Source: Flavobacteriaceae bacterium TMED81
GTDB lineage: Bacteria; Bacteroidota; Bacteroidia; Flavobacteriales; Flavobacteriaceae
DNA length: 21,057 nucleotides
Assembly (NCBI GenBank): GCA_002171575.2
Contig: NHEI02000023.1
Location: 1-21,057, forward strand
Reading direction: 5' to 3'
Both the position numbers and the translations under genes were made by a program. A model generated the notes under the pieces. The model ran no database searches and was not told where the DNA came from. It worked only from the letters and a program-made list of their open reading frames with translations. Every line of letters starts with the position of its first letter. Position 1 is the first letter of the stretch. This document shows, piece after piece, positions 1 through 7,766 of the stretch.

Positions 1-1063
1 GCATAAAGTATTTTTTATAGGCGGGATTTTTTTCGGTCTGGTTTTGCACATCGGCTTTGTCCAATAAACCCAATCCCAACAATTCGGCAGTCATGATTTT
101 CCCAACTTCTATATGATATGCTTTCCAATAGACACCCGGAACAAGGAGTTTGGTTGCTTCGTTTTTGACGTGCAATACAGCGTCATAAACAGCGCGTTGT
201 CGCTTGGAAAACCGACCAGACACAGGTATGGTTCGGGTCATATCGGAGGAATAGTTGCCATACTCCGCAGCCACATCCATCAACAACAGATCGCCGTCCT
301 GACATTGCTGGTTGTTCTCGATATAATGCAGCACATTGGCGTTGGCACCTGAAGCAATAATGGGGGTATATGCAAAGCCTTTTGAGCGATTGCGCAGGAA
401 TTCATGTGCATATTCCGCCTCAATTTCATACTCCCAAACCCCTGGCTTGACAAAACCCAAAACTCGTCGAAAGCCATTTTCGGTAATATCACAGGCCGTT
501 TGGATGTGTTCGATCTCCTCGGGGTCTTTAACAGCGCGCAATCCTTGAAGAATCAAGTTACTTTTTTCATAGTTGTGTGTTGGAAATTTGGTCTTACACC
601 ACTCGATAAATCGATCTTCACGGGTTTGGGTTTCTACATTCGCCCGATAGTGTTCGTTGGTATTGATATAGATATGTTCGACTTCTTTTGTCAAGGCCAA
701 AAAATGTTCTTCGAATTCAGACGTCCATTTCACAGTCGAAACCCCCGATACTTCAGTTGCTTCGGTTTGGGTGAGTTTATGTCCCTCCCAAACGGCGATA
801 TGGGCGTTTGTTTCTCGTACAAAAACCACTTGGCGAAGGGCGGGGTTTTTGGCATCTGGACAGAGCACCACAATCGTTTCTTCTTGGTCAATGCCTGTGA
901 GGTAAAACAGGTCTCGATGCTGTTCAAATGGCAGGGTACTATCTGCACTGATGGGGTAGATATCGTTAGAATTGAATACCGCAATGCTATTGGATTTGAG
1001 TTTTCCCATAAAGCGCTGACGGTGCTGTGTAAAAACAGAGTGAGGTAGGCGGTTGTATTTCAT
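1..1063 (-). CDS. pepP: Xaa-Pro aminopeptidase (aminopeptidase P, M24 family), 3' end cut by window
   Basis: The reading frame opens at ATG 1063 and runs open for 354 codons to the window edge, so only the C-terminus is missing. The family removes an N-terminal residue before proline using a dinuclear metal centre. The N-terminal domain (about 1-170) is of the AMP_N type, with DLFYLTGIDQEETIVVL near 51-67. The pita-bread catalytic domain follows: HYIENN near 246, then the first two metal-ligand aspartates in LLLMDVAAEY (D263) and YSSDMTRT (D274). From memory, E. coli AmpP ligands are D260, D271, H354, E383 and E406, so the spacing fits. The next codon after the edge begins with C, consistent with the third ligand histidine. 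It diverges from the sdh operon across a 199-bp gap. Identity is firm; specificity for Xaa-Pro is family knowledge. Confidence 0.93.
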   Translation of the reverse strand, partial: MKYNRLPHSVFTQHRQRFMGKLKSNSIAVFNSNDIYPISADSTLPFEQHRDLFYLTGIDQEETIVVLCPDAKNPALRQVVFVRETNAHIAVWEGHKLTQTEATEVSGVSTVKWTSEFEEHFLALTKEVEHIYINTNEHYRANVETQTREDRFIEWCKTKFPTHNYEKSNLILQGLRAVKDPEEIEHIQTACDITENGFRRVLGFVKPGVWEYEIEAEYAHEFLRNRSKGFAYTPIIASGANANVLHYIENNQQCQDGDLLLMDVAAEYGNYSSDMTRTIPVSGRFSKRQRAVYDAVLHVKNEATKLLVPGVYWKAYHIEVGKIMTAELLGLGLLDKADVQNQTEKNPAYKKYFM

Positions 1064-1107
1064 ATGGTAAAGTAAAAAAAATTTATGTTCACAGTAAAAT
1101 CAACGCC

Positions 1108-1151
1108 TTGAAAACAGATAAATTGTTTATCAAACGATAAACGGTTTTCAA
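1108..1151. repeat. Nested inverted repeat in pepP/sdhC intergenic region
   Basis: Outer arms TTGAAAAC (1108-1115) and GTTTTCAA (1144-1151) are perfect reverse complements. Inside them, GTTTATC (1125-1131) and GATAAAC (1136-1142) form a perfect 7-bp stem around AAAC. The left arm also pairs with an upstream GATAAA (1117-1122), giving a second perfect palindrome, GATAAA-TTG-TTTATC. Three half-sites therefore make two overlapping palindromes sharing the middle arm. It lies 45 bp upstream of the pepP start and about 57 bp upstream of the sdh -33 element. It could be a regulator-binding site or a structured leader element for pepP; the sequence shows the symmetry but not the function. Confidence 0.6.
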
Positions 1152-1208
1152 CAAAAAACGGCCGATTTAGGTAAAAGTTGTTAGATTCGGTCAAAATCAC
1201 GAAAATCT

Positions 1209-1240
1209 TTTGGCGTTCAGGCGTTCAGCACCTAATTTTG
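1209..1240 (+). promoter_or_regulatory. Bacteroidetes-type promoter of sdhCAB
   Basis: A TTTG at 1209-1212 (-33 element) and TAATTTTG at 1233-1240 (-7 element, consensus TAnnTTTG) are separated by 20 bp, matching the sigma-ABfr type promoter described for Bacteroides and Flavobacteria. The -7 element ends 22 bp before the sdhC ATG, so the leader would be about 15-17 nt. The spacer holds a tandem 8-bp repeat, GGCGTTCA twice (1212-1227). This is the best-formed promoter in the window. Confidence 0.7.
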
Positions 1241-1262
1241 TACCAACATTTAGCCAAAAACT

Positions 1263-1922
1263 ATGGGGGTTTTCCTGTCTTCTACGATACTGCGAAAGGT
1301 TGCTATGGCCTTGTCTGGTCTCTTTTTAATGGTGTTTTTGTTGCAGCATTTCGCAATCAATATCACTTCGGTCTTCAGTGAAACCATTTTCAATCAGTTT
1401 TCTCATTTTATGGGAACCAATGCCTTGGTTCAATTTGTTCTTCAGCCCATTTTGATTTTTGGGGTGATCTTCCATTTTGTCATGGGCTTTGTCCTCGATA
1501 TTCAAAACCGACGTGCTCGTGGCACACGCTATGCAGTATATAAAGGTAATGCCAATGCGAGTTGGGTGTCTAGAAATATGCTGATTTCGGGCGGGACGGT
1601 TCTTGCTTTTCTAGTGTTGCACTTTTACGATTTTTGGGTTCCAGAAATGAACTATAAATACATCGAATTCTTGCCCGAAGATCCAAATCGATATTACGAA
1701 GAACTGGTTCATAAATTTGAAGATCTGACCCGTGTGATTCTTTATGTGATTTCCTTCTTCTTCTTAGCCCTTCACCTCTCTCACGGATTTTCGTCGGCCT
1801 TTCAGTCTATGGGATTAAACAATAAGTACACAGTGGCCTTAAAATCTATCGGAAAAGTTTATGCAATCGGGATTCCCGCTGGATTTGCATTTATTGCGAT
1901 TTTTCATTTTCTAAATCACTAA
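1263..1922 (+). CDS. sdhC: Succinate dehydrogenase cytochrome b subunit
   Basis: This 219-residue membrane protein anchors the SdhAB dimer and carries electrons to the quinone pool. About five hydrophobic helices are visible (roughly 12-36, 55-80, 104-122, 145-170, 190-216). This is the single-subunit diheme b558-type anchor used by Bacteroidota and Bacillus rather than separate SdhC and SdhD. Histidines at 29, 71, 110 and 161 (or 164) lie in helices at spacings close to the heme ligands I recall for B. subtilis SdhC (28, 70, 113, 155). The ATG at 1263 suits the short leader from the promoter. The stop is followed by sdhA after one base, so the three sdh genes are surely cotranscribed. Confidence 0.93.
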   Translation: MGVFLSSTILRKVAMALSGLFLMVFLLQHFAINITSVFSETIFNQFSHFMGTNALVQFVLQPILIFGVIFHFVMGFVLDIQNRRARGTRYAVYKGNANASWVSRNMLISGGTVLAFLVLHFYDFWVPEMNYKYIEFLPEDPNRYYEELVHKFEDLTRVILYVISFFFLALHLSHGFSSAFQSMGLNNKYTVALKSIGKVYAIGIPAGFAFIAIFHFLNH

Positions 1923-1923
1923 C

Positions 1924-3927
1924 ATGACCAAACTCAACGCACAAATTCCCCAAGGTCCAATAGCTGATAAATGGACAAATCACAAAAATAATATCCGTTT
2001 GGTCAGTCCAGCCAATAAACGCTCAATCGATGTGATCGTGGTTGGTACGGGCTTGGCTGGTGGTTCTGCTTCGGCTACCCTTGCCGAACTGGGCTATAAC
2101 GTCAAGGCGTTTTGCTTTCAAGATTCGCCACGTCGGGCACACTCTATCGCGGCACAAGGGGGAATAAACGCCGCTAAAAACTACCAAGGCGATGGCGATT
2201 CGATTCACCGCTTGTTTTACGATACCGTAAAAGGAGGGGATTATCGTTCTAGAGAAGCCAACGTATATCGCCTTGCAGAAGTATCCACCAATATCATAGA
2301 CCAATGTGTCGCCCAAGGTGTTCCCTTTGCAAGAGATTATGGGGGATTGCTCGACAACCGTTCGTTTGGTGGGGTACTCGTTTCTCGCACCTTTTATGCC
2401 AAAGGACAAACCGGTCAGCAACTGCTGCTCGGAGCTTATTCGGCGATGAATCGACAAATCGGTCGAGGTAAAATCAAAATGTACAGTCGCCATGAAATGC
2501 TCGACCTTGTCAAGATTGATGGCAAAGCGCGAGGAATCATCACACGCAACTTGGTCACGGGTGAAATCGAACGCCATGCTGCACATGCCGTTGTGATTGC
2601 TTCTGGGGGTTATGGAAACTTATTTTATCTGTCAACCAACGCGATGGGAAGTAACGTAACCGCTGCTTGGAAAATTCACAGGCAAGGCGCCTATTTTGCC
2701 AACCCGTGCTTTACACAAATTCACCCAACTTGCATTCCCGTTTCGGGCGACCACCAGTCCAAACTCACCCTGATGTCGGAGTCTTTACGAAACGACGGAA
2801 GAATCTGGGTGCCAAAGAAAAAAGAAGATGCGGAGGCGATTCGTGAAGGACGCCTGAAACCCACCGACTTAGCAGAAGAAGATCGAGACTATTACCTCGA
2901 GCGTCGCTATCCCGCTTTTGGAAACCTTGTTCCTCGTGATGTTGCCTCTCGTGCAGCCAAAGAACGATGTGATGAGGGCTTTGGGGTCAACAAAACAGGT
3001 GAGGCAGTATTTCTTGACTTTGCAGCAGCCATTGAGCGATATGGCAAAGAAAAAGCGCATGTTAAAGGACTCGATGAAAACGACTCTACACTTGTACAAA
3101 AACTCGGAAAGCAAGTCATCAAAGCCAAATACGGCAACTTGTTTCAGATGTATGAGAAAATCGTTGATCAAAACCCCTATGAAACGCCCATGATGATTTA
3201 TCCTGCGGTGCATTACACCATGGGTGGGGTTTGGGTGGACTACAACCTGATGACAACGGTTCCGGGTTGCTTTGCAATTGGAGAAGCGAACTTCTCTGAT
3301 CACGGCGCCAACCGACTTGGTGCTTCCGCATTGATGCAGGGCTTAGCAGACGGCTATTTTGTATTACCATACACCATAGGCGATTATCTCGCAGATGATA
3401 TCCGAACGGGGGCAATCTCCACGGACTCGCCAGAATTTGAAGAAGCAGAATCAAATGTACGTGCTCAAATCAATGGCTTTATCAAGAATAAAGGAACCAA
3501 GACCGTTGATTACTTCCACAGAAAGCTTGGAAAAATCATCTGGAACAAATGTGGAATGTCTCGAAATAAAGAAGGACTCCAAGAAGCCATCGCAGAAGTC
3601 AAAGCGTTGCGAGAGGAATTTTACAAGGACGTTTTTGTCCCAGGCACTGCCGATTCTTTCAATGAGCCATTGGCAAAAGCCCTTCGAGTTGCAGACTTTT
3701 TAGAGTTGGGCGAGCTCTTTGCCAAAGACGCTTTGGAACGCACAGAATCCTGTGGAGGTCACTTCCGTGAAGAATCTCAGACACCGGAAGGAGAGGCACT
3801 TCGGGATGATAAAAACTTTACGTTTGTATCTGCATGGGAGTATAAAGGAGAACCAAGTAAAGCTAAACTGCATAAAGAAGTGCTGAAGTACAAAAACATC
3901 GAATTGAAAACACGTTCATACAAGTAG
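1924..3927 (+). CDS. sdhA: Succinate dehydrogenase flavoprotein subunit
   Basis: This 667-residue subunit oxidises succinate to fumarate with covalently bound FAD on the cytoplasmic face. The Rossmann GTGLAGG motif is at 41-47. The histidine that links FAD is H73 in RRAHSIAAQGG. Active-site residues are visible as H267 (QIHPTC), R289 (SESLRNDGR), the proton-shuttle arginine R338 (LVPRDVASR) and H430 (AVHYTMGG). GEANFSDHGANRLGASAL, the conserved C-terminal FAD segment, follows. Length and motifs match the Bacillus/epsilon/Bacteroidetes SdhA/FrdA branch. Sequence alone cannot exclude fumarate reductase activity in the reverse direction. It ends with TAG two bases before sdhB, which shows that TAG is a normal stop here. 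Confidence 0.96.
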   Translation: MTKLNAQIPQGPIADKWTNHKNNIRLVSPANKRSIDVIVVGTGLAGGSASATLAELGYNVKAFCFQDSPRRAHSIAAQGGINAAKNYQGDGDSIHRLFYDTVKGGDYRSREANVYRLAEVSTNIIDQCVAQGVPFARDYGGLLDNRSFGGVLVSRTFYAKGQTGQQLLLGAYSAMNRQIGRGKIKMYSRHEMLDLVKIDGKARGIITRNLVTGEIERHAAHAVVIASGGYGNLFYLSTNAMGSNVTAAWKIHRQGAYFANPCFTQIHPTCIPVSGDHQSKLTLMSESLRNDGRIWVPKKKEDAEAIREGRLKPTDLAEEDRDYYLERRYPAFGNLVPRDVASRAAKERCDEGFGVNKTGEAVFLDFAAAIERYGKEKAHVKGLDENDSTLVQKLGKQVIKAKYGNLFQMYEKIVDQNPYETPMMIYPAVHYTMGGVWVDYNLMTTVPGCFAIGEANFSDHGANRLGASALMQGLADGYFVLPYTIGDYLADDIRTGAISTDSPEFEEAESNVRAQINGFIKNKGTKTVDYFHRKLGKIIWNKCGMSRNKEGLQEAIAEVKALREEFYKDVFVPGTADSFNEPLAKALRVADFLELGELFAKDALERTESCGGHFREESQTPEGEALRDDKNFTFVSAWEYKGEPSKAKLHKEVLKYKNIELKTRSYK

Positions 3928-3929
3928 CA

Positions 3930-4676
3930 ATGAAGTTAACATTAAAAATCTGGCGACAAGAAAATGCCAACGCAAAAGGGAGCATGCAAACCTATTCACT
4001 GGACGGCGTGTCCCCCGATATGTCCTTTTTGGAAATGATGGATGTGCTCAACGAACAATTGATGGAACAAGGGATTGACCCTGTTGCGTTTGACCATGAC
4101 TGCCGAGAAGGAATTTGCGGTTCTTGTTCGATGTTTATCAATGGCGAAGCACACGGTCCAGATCGTTTGGTCACGACTTGCCAGTTGCATATGCGAAAAT
4201 TTAAAGACGGGGATACCATTCACATTGAGCCTTTTCGCGCAAAGCCATTTCCTGTGATTAAGGACTTGGTTGTAGATCGCACAGCCTTTGATCGCATTCA
4301 ACACGCAGGGGGGTTTGTTTCTGTAAACACCTCAGGAAACACCCAAGATGCCAATGCGATTCCCATTGAAAAAGCAGATGCTGATAAGGCCTTTGACGCG
4401 GCAACTTGTATCGGATGTGGTGCTTGTGTGGCGACTTGTAAAAACGCATCTGCCATGTTGTTTGTTTCGGCCAAAGTATCTCAATACGCTCTCCTTCCAC
4501 AAGGTCAGGTAGAGGCGACCGATCGTGTGATGAATATGGTCAGCCAAATGGACGAAGAGGGCTTTGGAAACTGCACCAACACAGGTGCCTGTGAGGTGGA
4601 ATGCCCCAAAGGGATTTCACTGGAAAATATTGCCCGTATGAACCGAGAATATCTATCGGCGAATGTGAAGGGATAA
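3930..4676 (+). CDS. sdhB: Succinate dehydrogenase iron-sulfur subunit
   Basis: This 248-residue electron-transfer subunit links SdhA to the heme subunit. All three clusters can be assigned. The [2Fe-2S] ligands are C58, C63, C66 and C84 in DHDCREGICGSC and TTCQ. The [4Fe-4S] ligands are C160, C163 and C166 in CIGCGAC with C170 following. The [3Fe-4S] ligands are C215, C221 and C225 in NCTNTGACEVECPKG. The plant-type ferredoxin domain covers about 1-115 and the helical bacterial-ferredoxin domain 145-245. It is the last gene of the complex; the broken amidase gene begins 16 bp later and could be read through from the same promoter. Confidence 0.96.
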   Translation: MKLTLKIWRQENANAKGSMQTYSLDGVSPDMSFLEMMDVLNEQLMEQGIDPVAFDHDCREGICGSCSMFINGEAHGPDRLVTTCQLHMRKFKDGDTIHIEPFRAKPFPVIKDLVVDRTAFDRIQHAGGFVSVNTSGNTQDANAIPIEKADADKAFDAATCIGCGACVATCKNASAMLFVSAKVSQYALLPQGQVEATDRVMNMVSQMDEEGFGNCTNTGACEVECPKGISLENIARMNREYLSANVKG

Positions 4677-4692
4677 AACAAGATTTTACCCC

Positions 4693-5418
4693 ATGCAAAC
4701 CCTAGACATTGCCTTACTACAACCCAATACAATTTGGCATGACCCACAAGCCAATCAGGAGTTGATTGCTAAACATCTTCATCAGTTACAAAAAAGTGTT
4801 CAACTGATTGTACTTCCCGAAACTTGGGCAACGGGCTTTACGATGACACCAGAACAAGTCGCAGAAGCCCCAGATGGACCATCAGTATTCTGGATGCAAG
4901 AGCAAGCAAAAGCGCATAAGGCAGCAGTTTGCGGGAGTTTAGCCATAGCCGATAAGGGACAGTTTTACAATCGTTTTTTCTTTGTACACCCCGATGGTCG
5001 CGTGGATACCTATGACAAATATCATCCCTAGACGCCTTCGGGAGAATCACGCGTCTATCGAGAGGGAACAGGCTCCGTTGCGATTGAGTACATGGGTTGG
5101 CGAATTCGCCCGATTATTTGTTATGATTTGCGTTTCCCTGTATTTTGTCGCAACAATGATGATTACGATTCGCTGATTTGCGTTGCTAATTGGCCAGAAG
5201 CACGAATCCAGGCGTGGGATTCGCTCCTGAGCGCCCGCGCAATCGAAAACATGGCCTATACCATTGGGGTAAATCGTGTGGGTCGTGATGCTTATCGATT
5301 GCAGTACCCAGGGCATTCTGCCATTTACAATGCGATGGGAGACCGTGAAGGGTTTTTAGATGAAGACCAGGCGATAGCGCATATCGTCATCGATAAATCA
5401 AAACTGGAAACAACCTGA
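4693..5418 (+). pseudogene. Nitrilase-superfamily omega-amidase (YafV-like), interrupted by an in-frame TAG
   Basis: One frame runs from ATG 4693 to TGA 5418 (241 codons before the stop, near the usual 250-260), but codon 113 is TAG (5029-5031). Both halves match the carbon-nitrogen hydrolase family, whose YafV/Nit2-like members hydrolyse omega-amides such as 2-oxoglutaramate. The catalytic triad is complete but split: E43 in LPETWATGF and K109 in YDKYH before the stop, C143 in IICYDLRF after it. The stop replaces a residue in the loop after the catalytic lysine (family pattern YDKRHLF..AGE). The second half keeps in-frame coding quality (PSGES, ARAIENMAYTIGVNRVG), so the lesion looks recent or is a sequence error. 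An ATG at 5092 could start a C-terminal fragment, but that lacks Glu and Lys and should be inactive. Confidence 0.85.
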
Positions 5419-5452
5419 AAAAAACTCCCTTTTCTACAAGATCGAGATGACT

Positions 5453-7054
5453 TTACTCTACCCTAAACTGCTCTTGTAACTCCCAATTGGCACGCACATC
5501 GAGCAGAGGCTCATGGTGATAAACCTTTTCGGGAAAACGTCGGTCGAGAAAGCGGCCACTATCCCATTTCCCATTGTTATTCTCATCTACAATCAATCGC
5601 ACATAGTACTTCTTGGGTTGTAGGTTGGAAAAGACAACTCGCCGTTGTGGGGCTGCTATGGGTAAGCTGCGAACAAGATTTTCATTTTCGTCTGTGAGTT
5701 GCACAATAATCGGATAGCTTGGCACACCAACAAGCTGAAGATACAAACTCCCATAGTCAGCGGGCTTTTGGGTGCGAAACTGCATTTGAGTGGTGTCGTT
5801 GGAGGCATTAAAAAAGTCGGTGATTGCCCCTGGAAGTACGTCCAATCGGTAGTTGTCGTTTGGCAGGATGTCAAAGTCAAAGAGAACACGATGCGGGTCT
5901 TCAACAGATACTTCAAATGGCACAGGAATCGAGTCACGATCGAGAAGACGCATTTGTGATTTATCAATCGTCAAAATGGGAGTTGAGGTTTGCATGCGCA
6001 GGGTATCGCTCAAATGTAAAACGCCTTTGATGCTAGGGGATATGGTGAGAGAATCCACTTCTGCCTTTCGAATTTGATGTGTGCGTTGAACCTTAAGCGT
6101 GTCATGGCGGATGTCGAACTGTAAAGAGTCGGCTTTGAGCTTGTTGTACCAAACATAGAGGGTGTCTGTTTCTTTGTCAAAAGATTGCACGGTCTGCACA
6201 CTGTCGGGAAGGTTGAGTGGAAGGACTTCCAAACCAGTTGGGTTGCCGTAATAACCCAGTCCGATTCGATTTTGACCTGCTTGAAATATGCGTCCCAATG
6301 AAAAGTCGGTTTGTTCTCGAAACAAATCCATATGAAACAAGCTATCTATGGGCAACTCGATAAAGTCATTGACAAAAGCAATATCATCAGCGCTTTGATC
6401 AAAAGTGTAATTGTTTGCGATATCCTTTTGGGCGATAAGCAAATAGCGTCCAGCACGGACATTGTCAATTTCAAAAACCGCCAAACTGTCAAGCGTGTTG
6501 GAGAGGTAGTCAGGTGGACGGTTATAGATTAGTGAATCGGTATAGGTGCTATCGACAGCATAGAGCATCACAGACACAAAGTTTTTGGCTTCTCTACCAA
6601 AGGCATTCCCAATCGTACCACGCACCTGAAGGGAATCGACATAGTTCCCAGTGGAGAAGACATAGCGGAAATACGGATATGGATTTCCTTCGTTGTTATC
6701 GACAATGCTTTGCCCAAAATTAAAATTATAGGTGGTGTTTGCTTGGAGCGAATCCATCAGTTCGATTTGCACATACTTGGCGCCAGTGCTTTGCGGAGAA
6801 ATGACGTAGGCAGCTGGATCGAGTGGTGGAGAAATAATAAGCTGTTCTTTGAGTTTATTGAGTTTTACATACTCGTCAAAATACAGTCGAATGCGAACCT
6901 CACGAAACTGTATTGCATTCAGTTCGGGAACTGCGCGCAACAAAACCGGCGGGGCTTCGTCTTCGGGTCCACCAGTGGGATTTCCACGCTTTGCACATTG
7001 CACAAACAACAGCGCGATCAAGCTCCACAAAACCAGTGAAAAGAGATGTCTCAT
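5453..7054 (-). CDS. Ig-like domain lipoprotein
   Basis: A signal peptide with lipobox (ALLFVQC, lipidated C20) shows export and lipid anchoring. The segment after the cysteine, AKRGNPTGGPEDEAPPVL, is a hallmark of a widespread Bacteroidota lipoprotein family with an N-terminal SbsA/Big_5-type Ig-like domain (about 30-140, ending in YFRYVFSTG). The rest is predicted beta-rich. The C-terminus has a family-like DENNNGKWDSG motif followed by FPEKVYHHEPLLDVRANWE. I chose ATG 7054; the TTG one codon upstream also extends the frame. The protein has 533 residues with no break. It follows comF with a 29-bp gap, so the two may be cotranscribed. Function is unknown; a structural or surface role is only inference. 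Confidence 0.82.
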   Translation of the reverse strand: MRHLFSLVLWSLIALLFVQCAKRGNPTGGPEDEAPPVLLRAVPELNAIQFREVRIRLYFDEYVKLNKLKEQLIISPPLDPAAYVISPQSTGAKYVQIELMDSLQANTTYNFNFGQSIVDNNEGNPYPYFRYVFSTGNYVDSLQVRGTIGNAFGREAKNFVSVMLYAVDSTYTDSLIYNRPPDYLSNTLDSLAVFEIDNVRAGRYLLIAQKDIANNYTFDQSADDIAFVNDFIELPIDSLFHMDLFREQTDFSLGRIFQAGQNRIGLGYYGNPTGLEVLPLNLPDSVQTVQSFDKETDTLYVWYNKLKADSLQFDIRHDTLKVQRTHQIRKAEVDSLTISPSIKGVLHLSDTLRMQTSTPILTIDKSQMRLLDRDSIPVPFEVSVEDPHRVLFDFDILPNDNYRLDVLPGAITDFFNASNDTTQMQFRTQKPADYGSLYLQLVGVPSYPIIVQLTDENENLVRSLPIAAPQRRVVFSNLQPKKYYVRLIVDENNNGKWDSGRFLDRRFPEKVYHHEPLLDVRANWELQEQFRVE

Positions 7055-7083
7055 CAACTACAAAGAAACGACTATTTTCAGGA

Positions 7084-7716
7084 CTAAGGAAGGGGAGACT
7101 TGGCAAATGCGATGGTAGCTACAGAAACCTGTACATCCTCAATCTGCAACAAGCAGTTTGCTGCCTCAGACAGGGTGGTTCCCGTTGTGACCACATCATC
7201 GACAAGCAGCAAATGCTTTCCAGCAAAGACAGAAGTATCGACAACGGAAAAAGCATTCTTAATCTGTGCAGCCCGCTGGTGAGCGTTGAGTCGGACCAGG
7301 GTTTTTGTGGCCTTGTGGCGGACTAAATTATGCGGAACACAGTCGATTTGAAGTTGTCTGGCAAGCTGCTGCCCAAATTGCGAAACTTGGTTATAGCCCC
7401 GTTGTCGTTGCCTGCGTTTGTGTATGGGGATGGGCACAACAAGGTCGCATGACGAAAAGGGACTGTCGATTAGCTTTTGCCCGAGTTGGGTGCCGAACAG
7501 ACTTCCAAGTTGCTCTTTGTTCATATATTTCAATTGGTGAATGAGTTGTTGAAGTAGCTGAACGAGGGAATTGGAGTTGCTCAGATGGAAATGGGTTGCT
7601 GGCAGTTCGCTCAAACAATGGAGACAAAGGGTGGTTTTGGGGGGTATCGCCTGCGACAACCAAGGCAGTAAGACGGGAAAAAGGGTATGGATCAAGTCAT
7701 CAAAAGGTGTAGGCAT
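7084..7716 (-). CDS. comF: ComF family phosphoribosyltransferase-like protein
   Basis: A 210-residue ComF/GntX-family protein, linked in other bacteria to DNA uptake during transformation. The PRPP-binding loop LLLVDDVVTTGTT (169-181) and the preceding VPIPIHKRRQRQRGYNQ (94-110) are clear. The N-terminal zinc-binding part is degenerate: only one CxxC pair (C31, C34) remains, and the segment between it and LIHQLKY (58-64) is shorter than usual by roughly 20-30 residues, judged from memory of the family. The frame is intact. It starts at ATG 7716, 50 bp from the divergent glyS, and precedes the Ig-like lipoprotein gene. Its biochemical substrate is unknown even in the family. Confidence 0.85.
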   Translation of the reverse strand: MPTPFDDLIHTLFPVLLPWLSQAIPPKTTLCLHCLSELPATHFHLSNSNSLVQLLQQLIHQLKYMNKEQLGSLFGTQLGQKLIDSPFSSCDLVVPIPIHKRRQRQRGYNQVSQFGQQLARQLQIDCVPHNLVRHKATKTLVRLNAHQRAAQIKNAFSVVDTSVFAGKHLLLVDDVVTTGTTLSEAANCLLQIEDVQVSVATIAFAKSPLP

Positions 7717-7754
7717 GAGGCATCAATTGGTCATTCAATTTACAAAAGAAAGCT

Positions 7755-7762
7755 TATTTTTG
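7755..7762 (+). promoter_or_regulatory. -7 element of glyS promoter, abutting the start codon
   Basis: TATTTTTG fits TAnnTTTG and ends only 4 bp before the glyS ATG. With the usual distance from the -7 element to the start of transcription, the mRNA would begin at or beside the ATG. A possible -33 TTG lies at 7727-7729, but its spacing (25 bp) is longer than the usual 17-23. Confidence 0.5.
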
Positions 7763-7766
7763 CGCC

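Noticed and set aside
404..1048. 214-codon plus-strand ORF at the left edge
   Set aside because: It lies antisense to pepP, whose frame shows clear aminopeptidase P motifs; the plus-strand product is compositionally odd with no motif.
2023..2586. 187-codon antisense ORF opposite sdhA
   Set aside because: It is fully inside a well-conserved gene, has no recognisable family features, and arises from codon bias on the other strand.
5029..5031. TAG as a recoded (pyrrolysine or readthrough) codon
   Set aside because: TAG ends sdhA, panD and higA normally, no pyrrolysine genes are in view, and the family does not need a special residue at this loop position.
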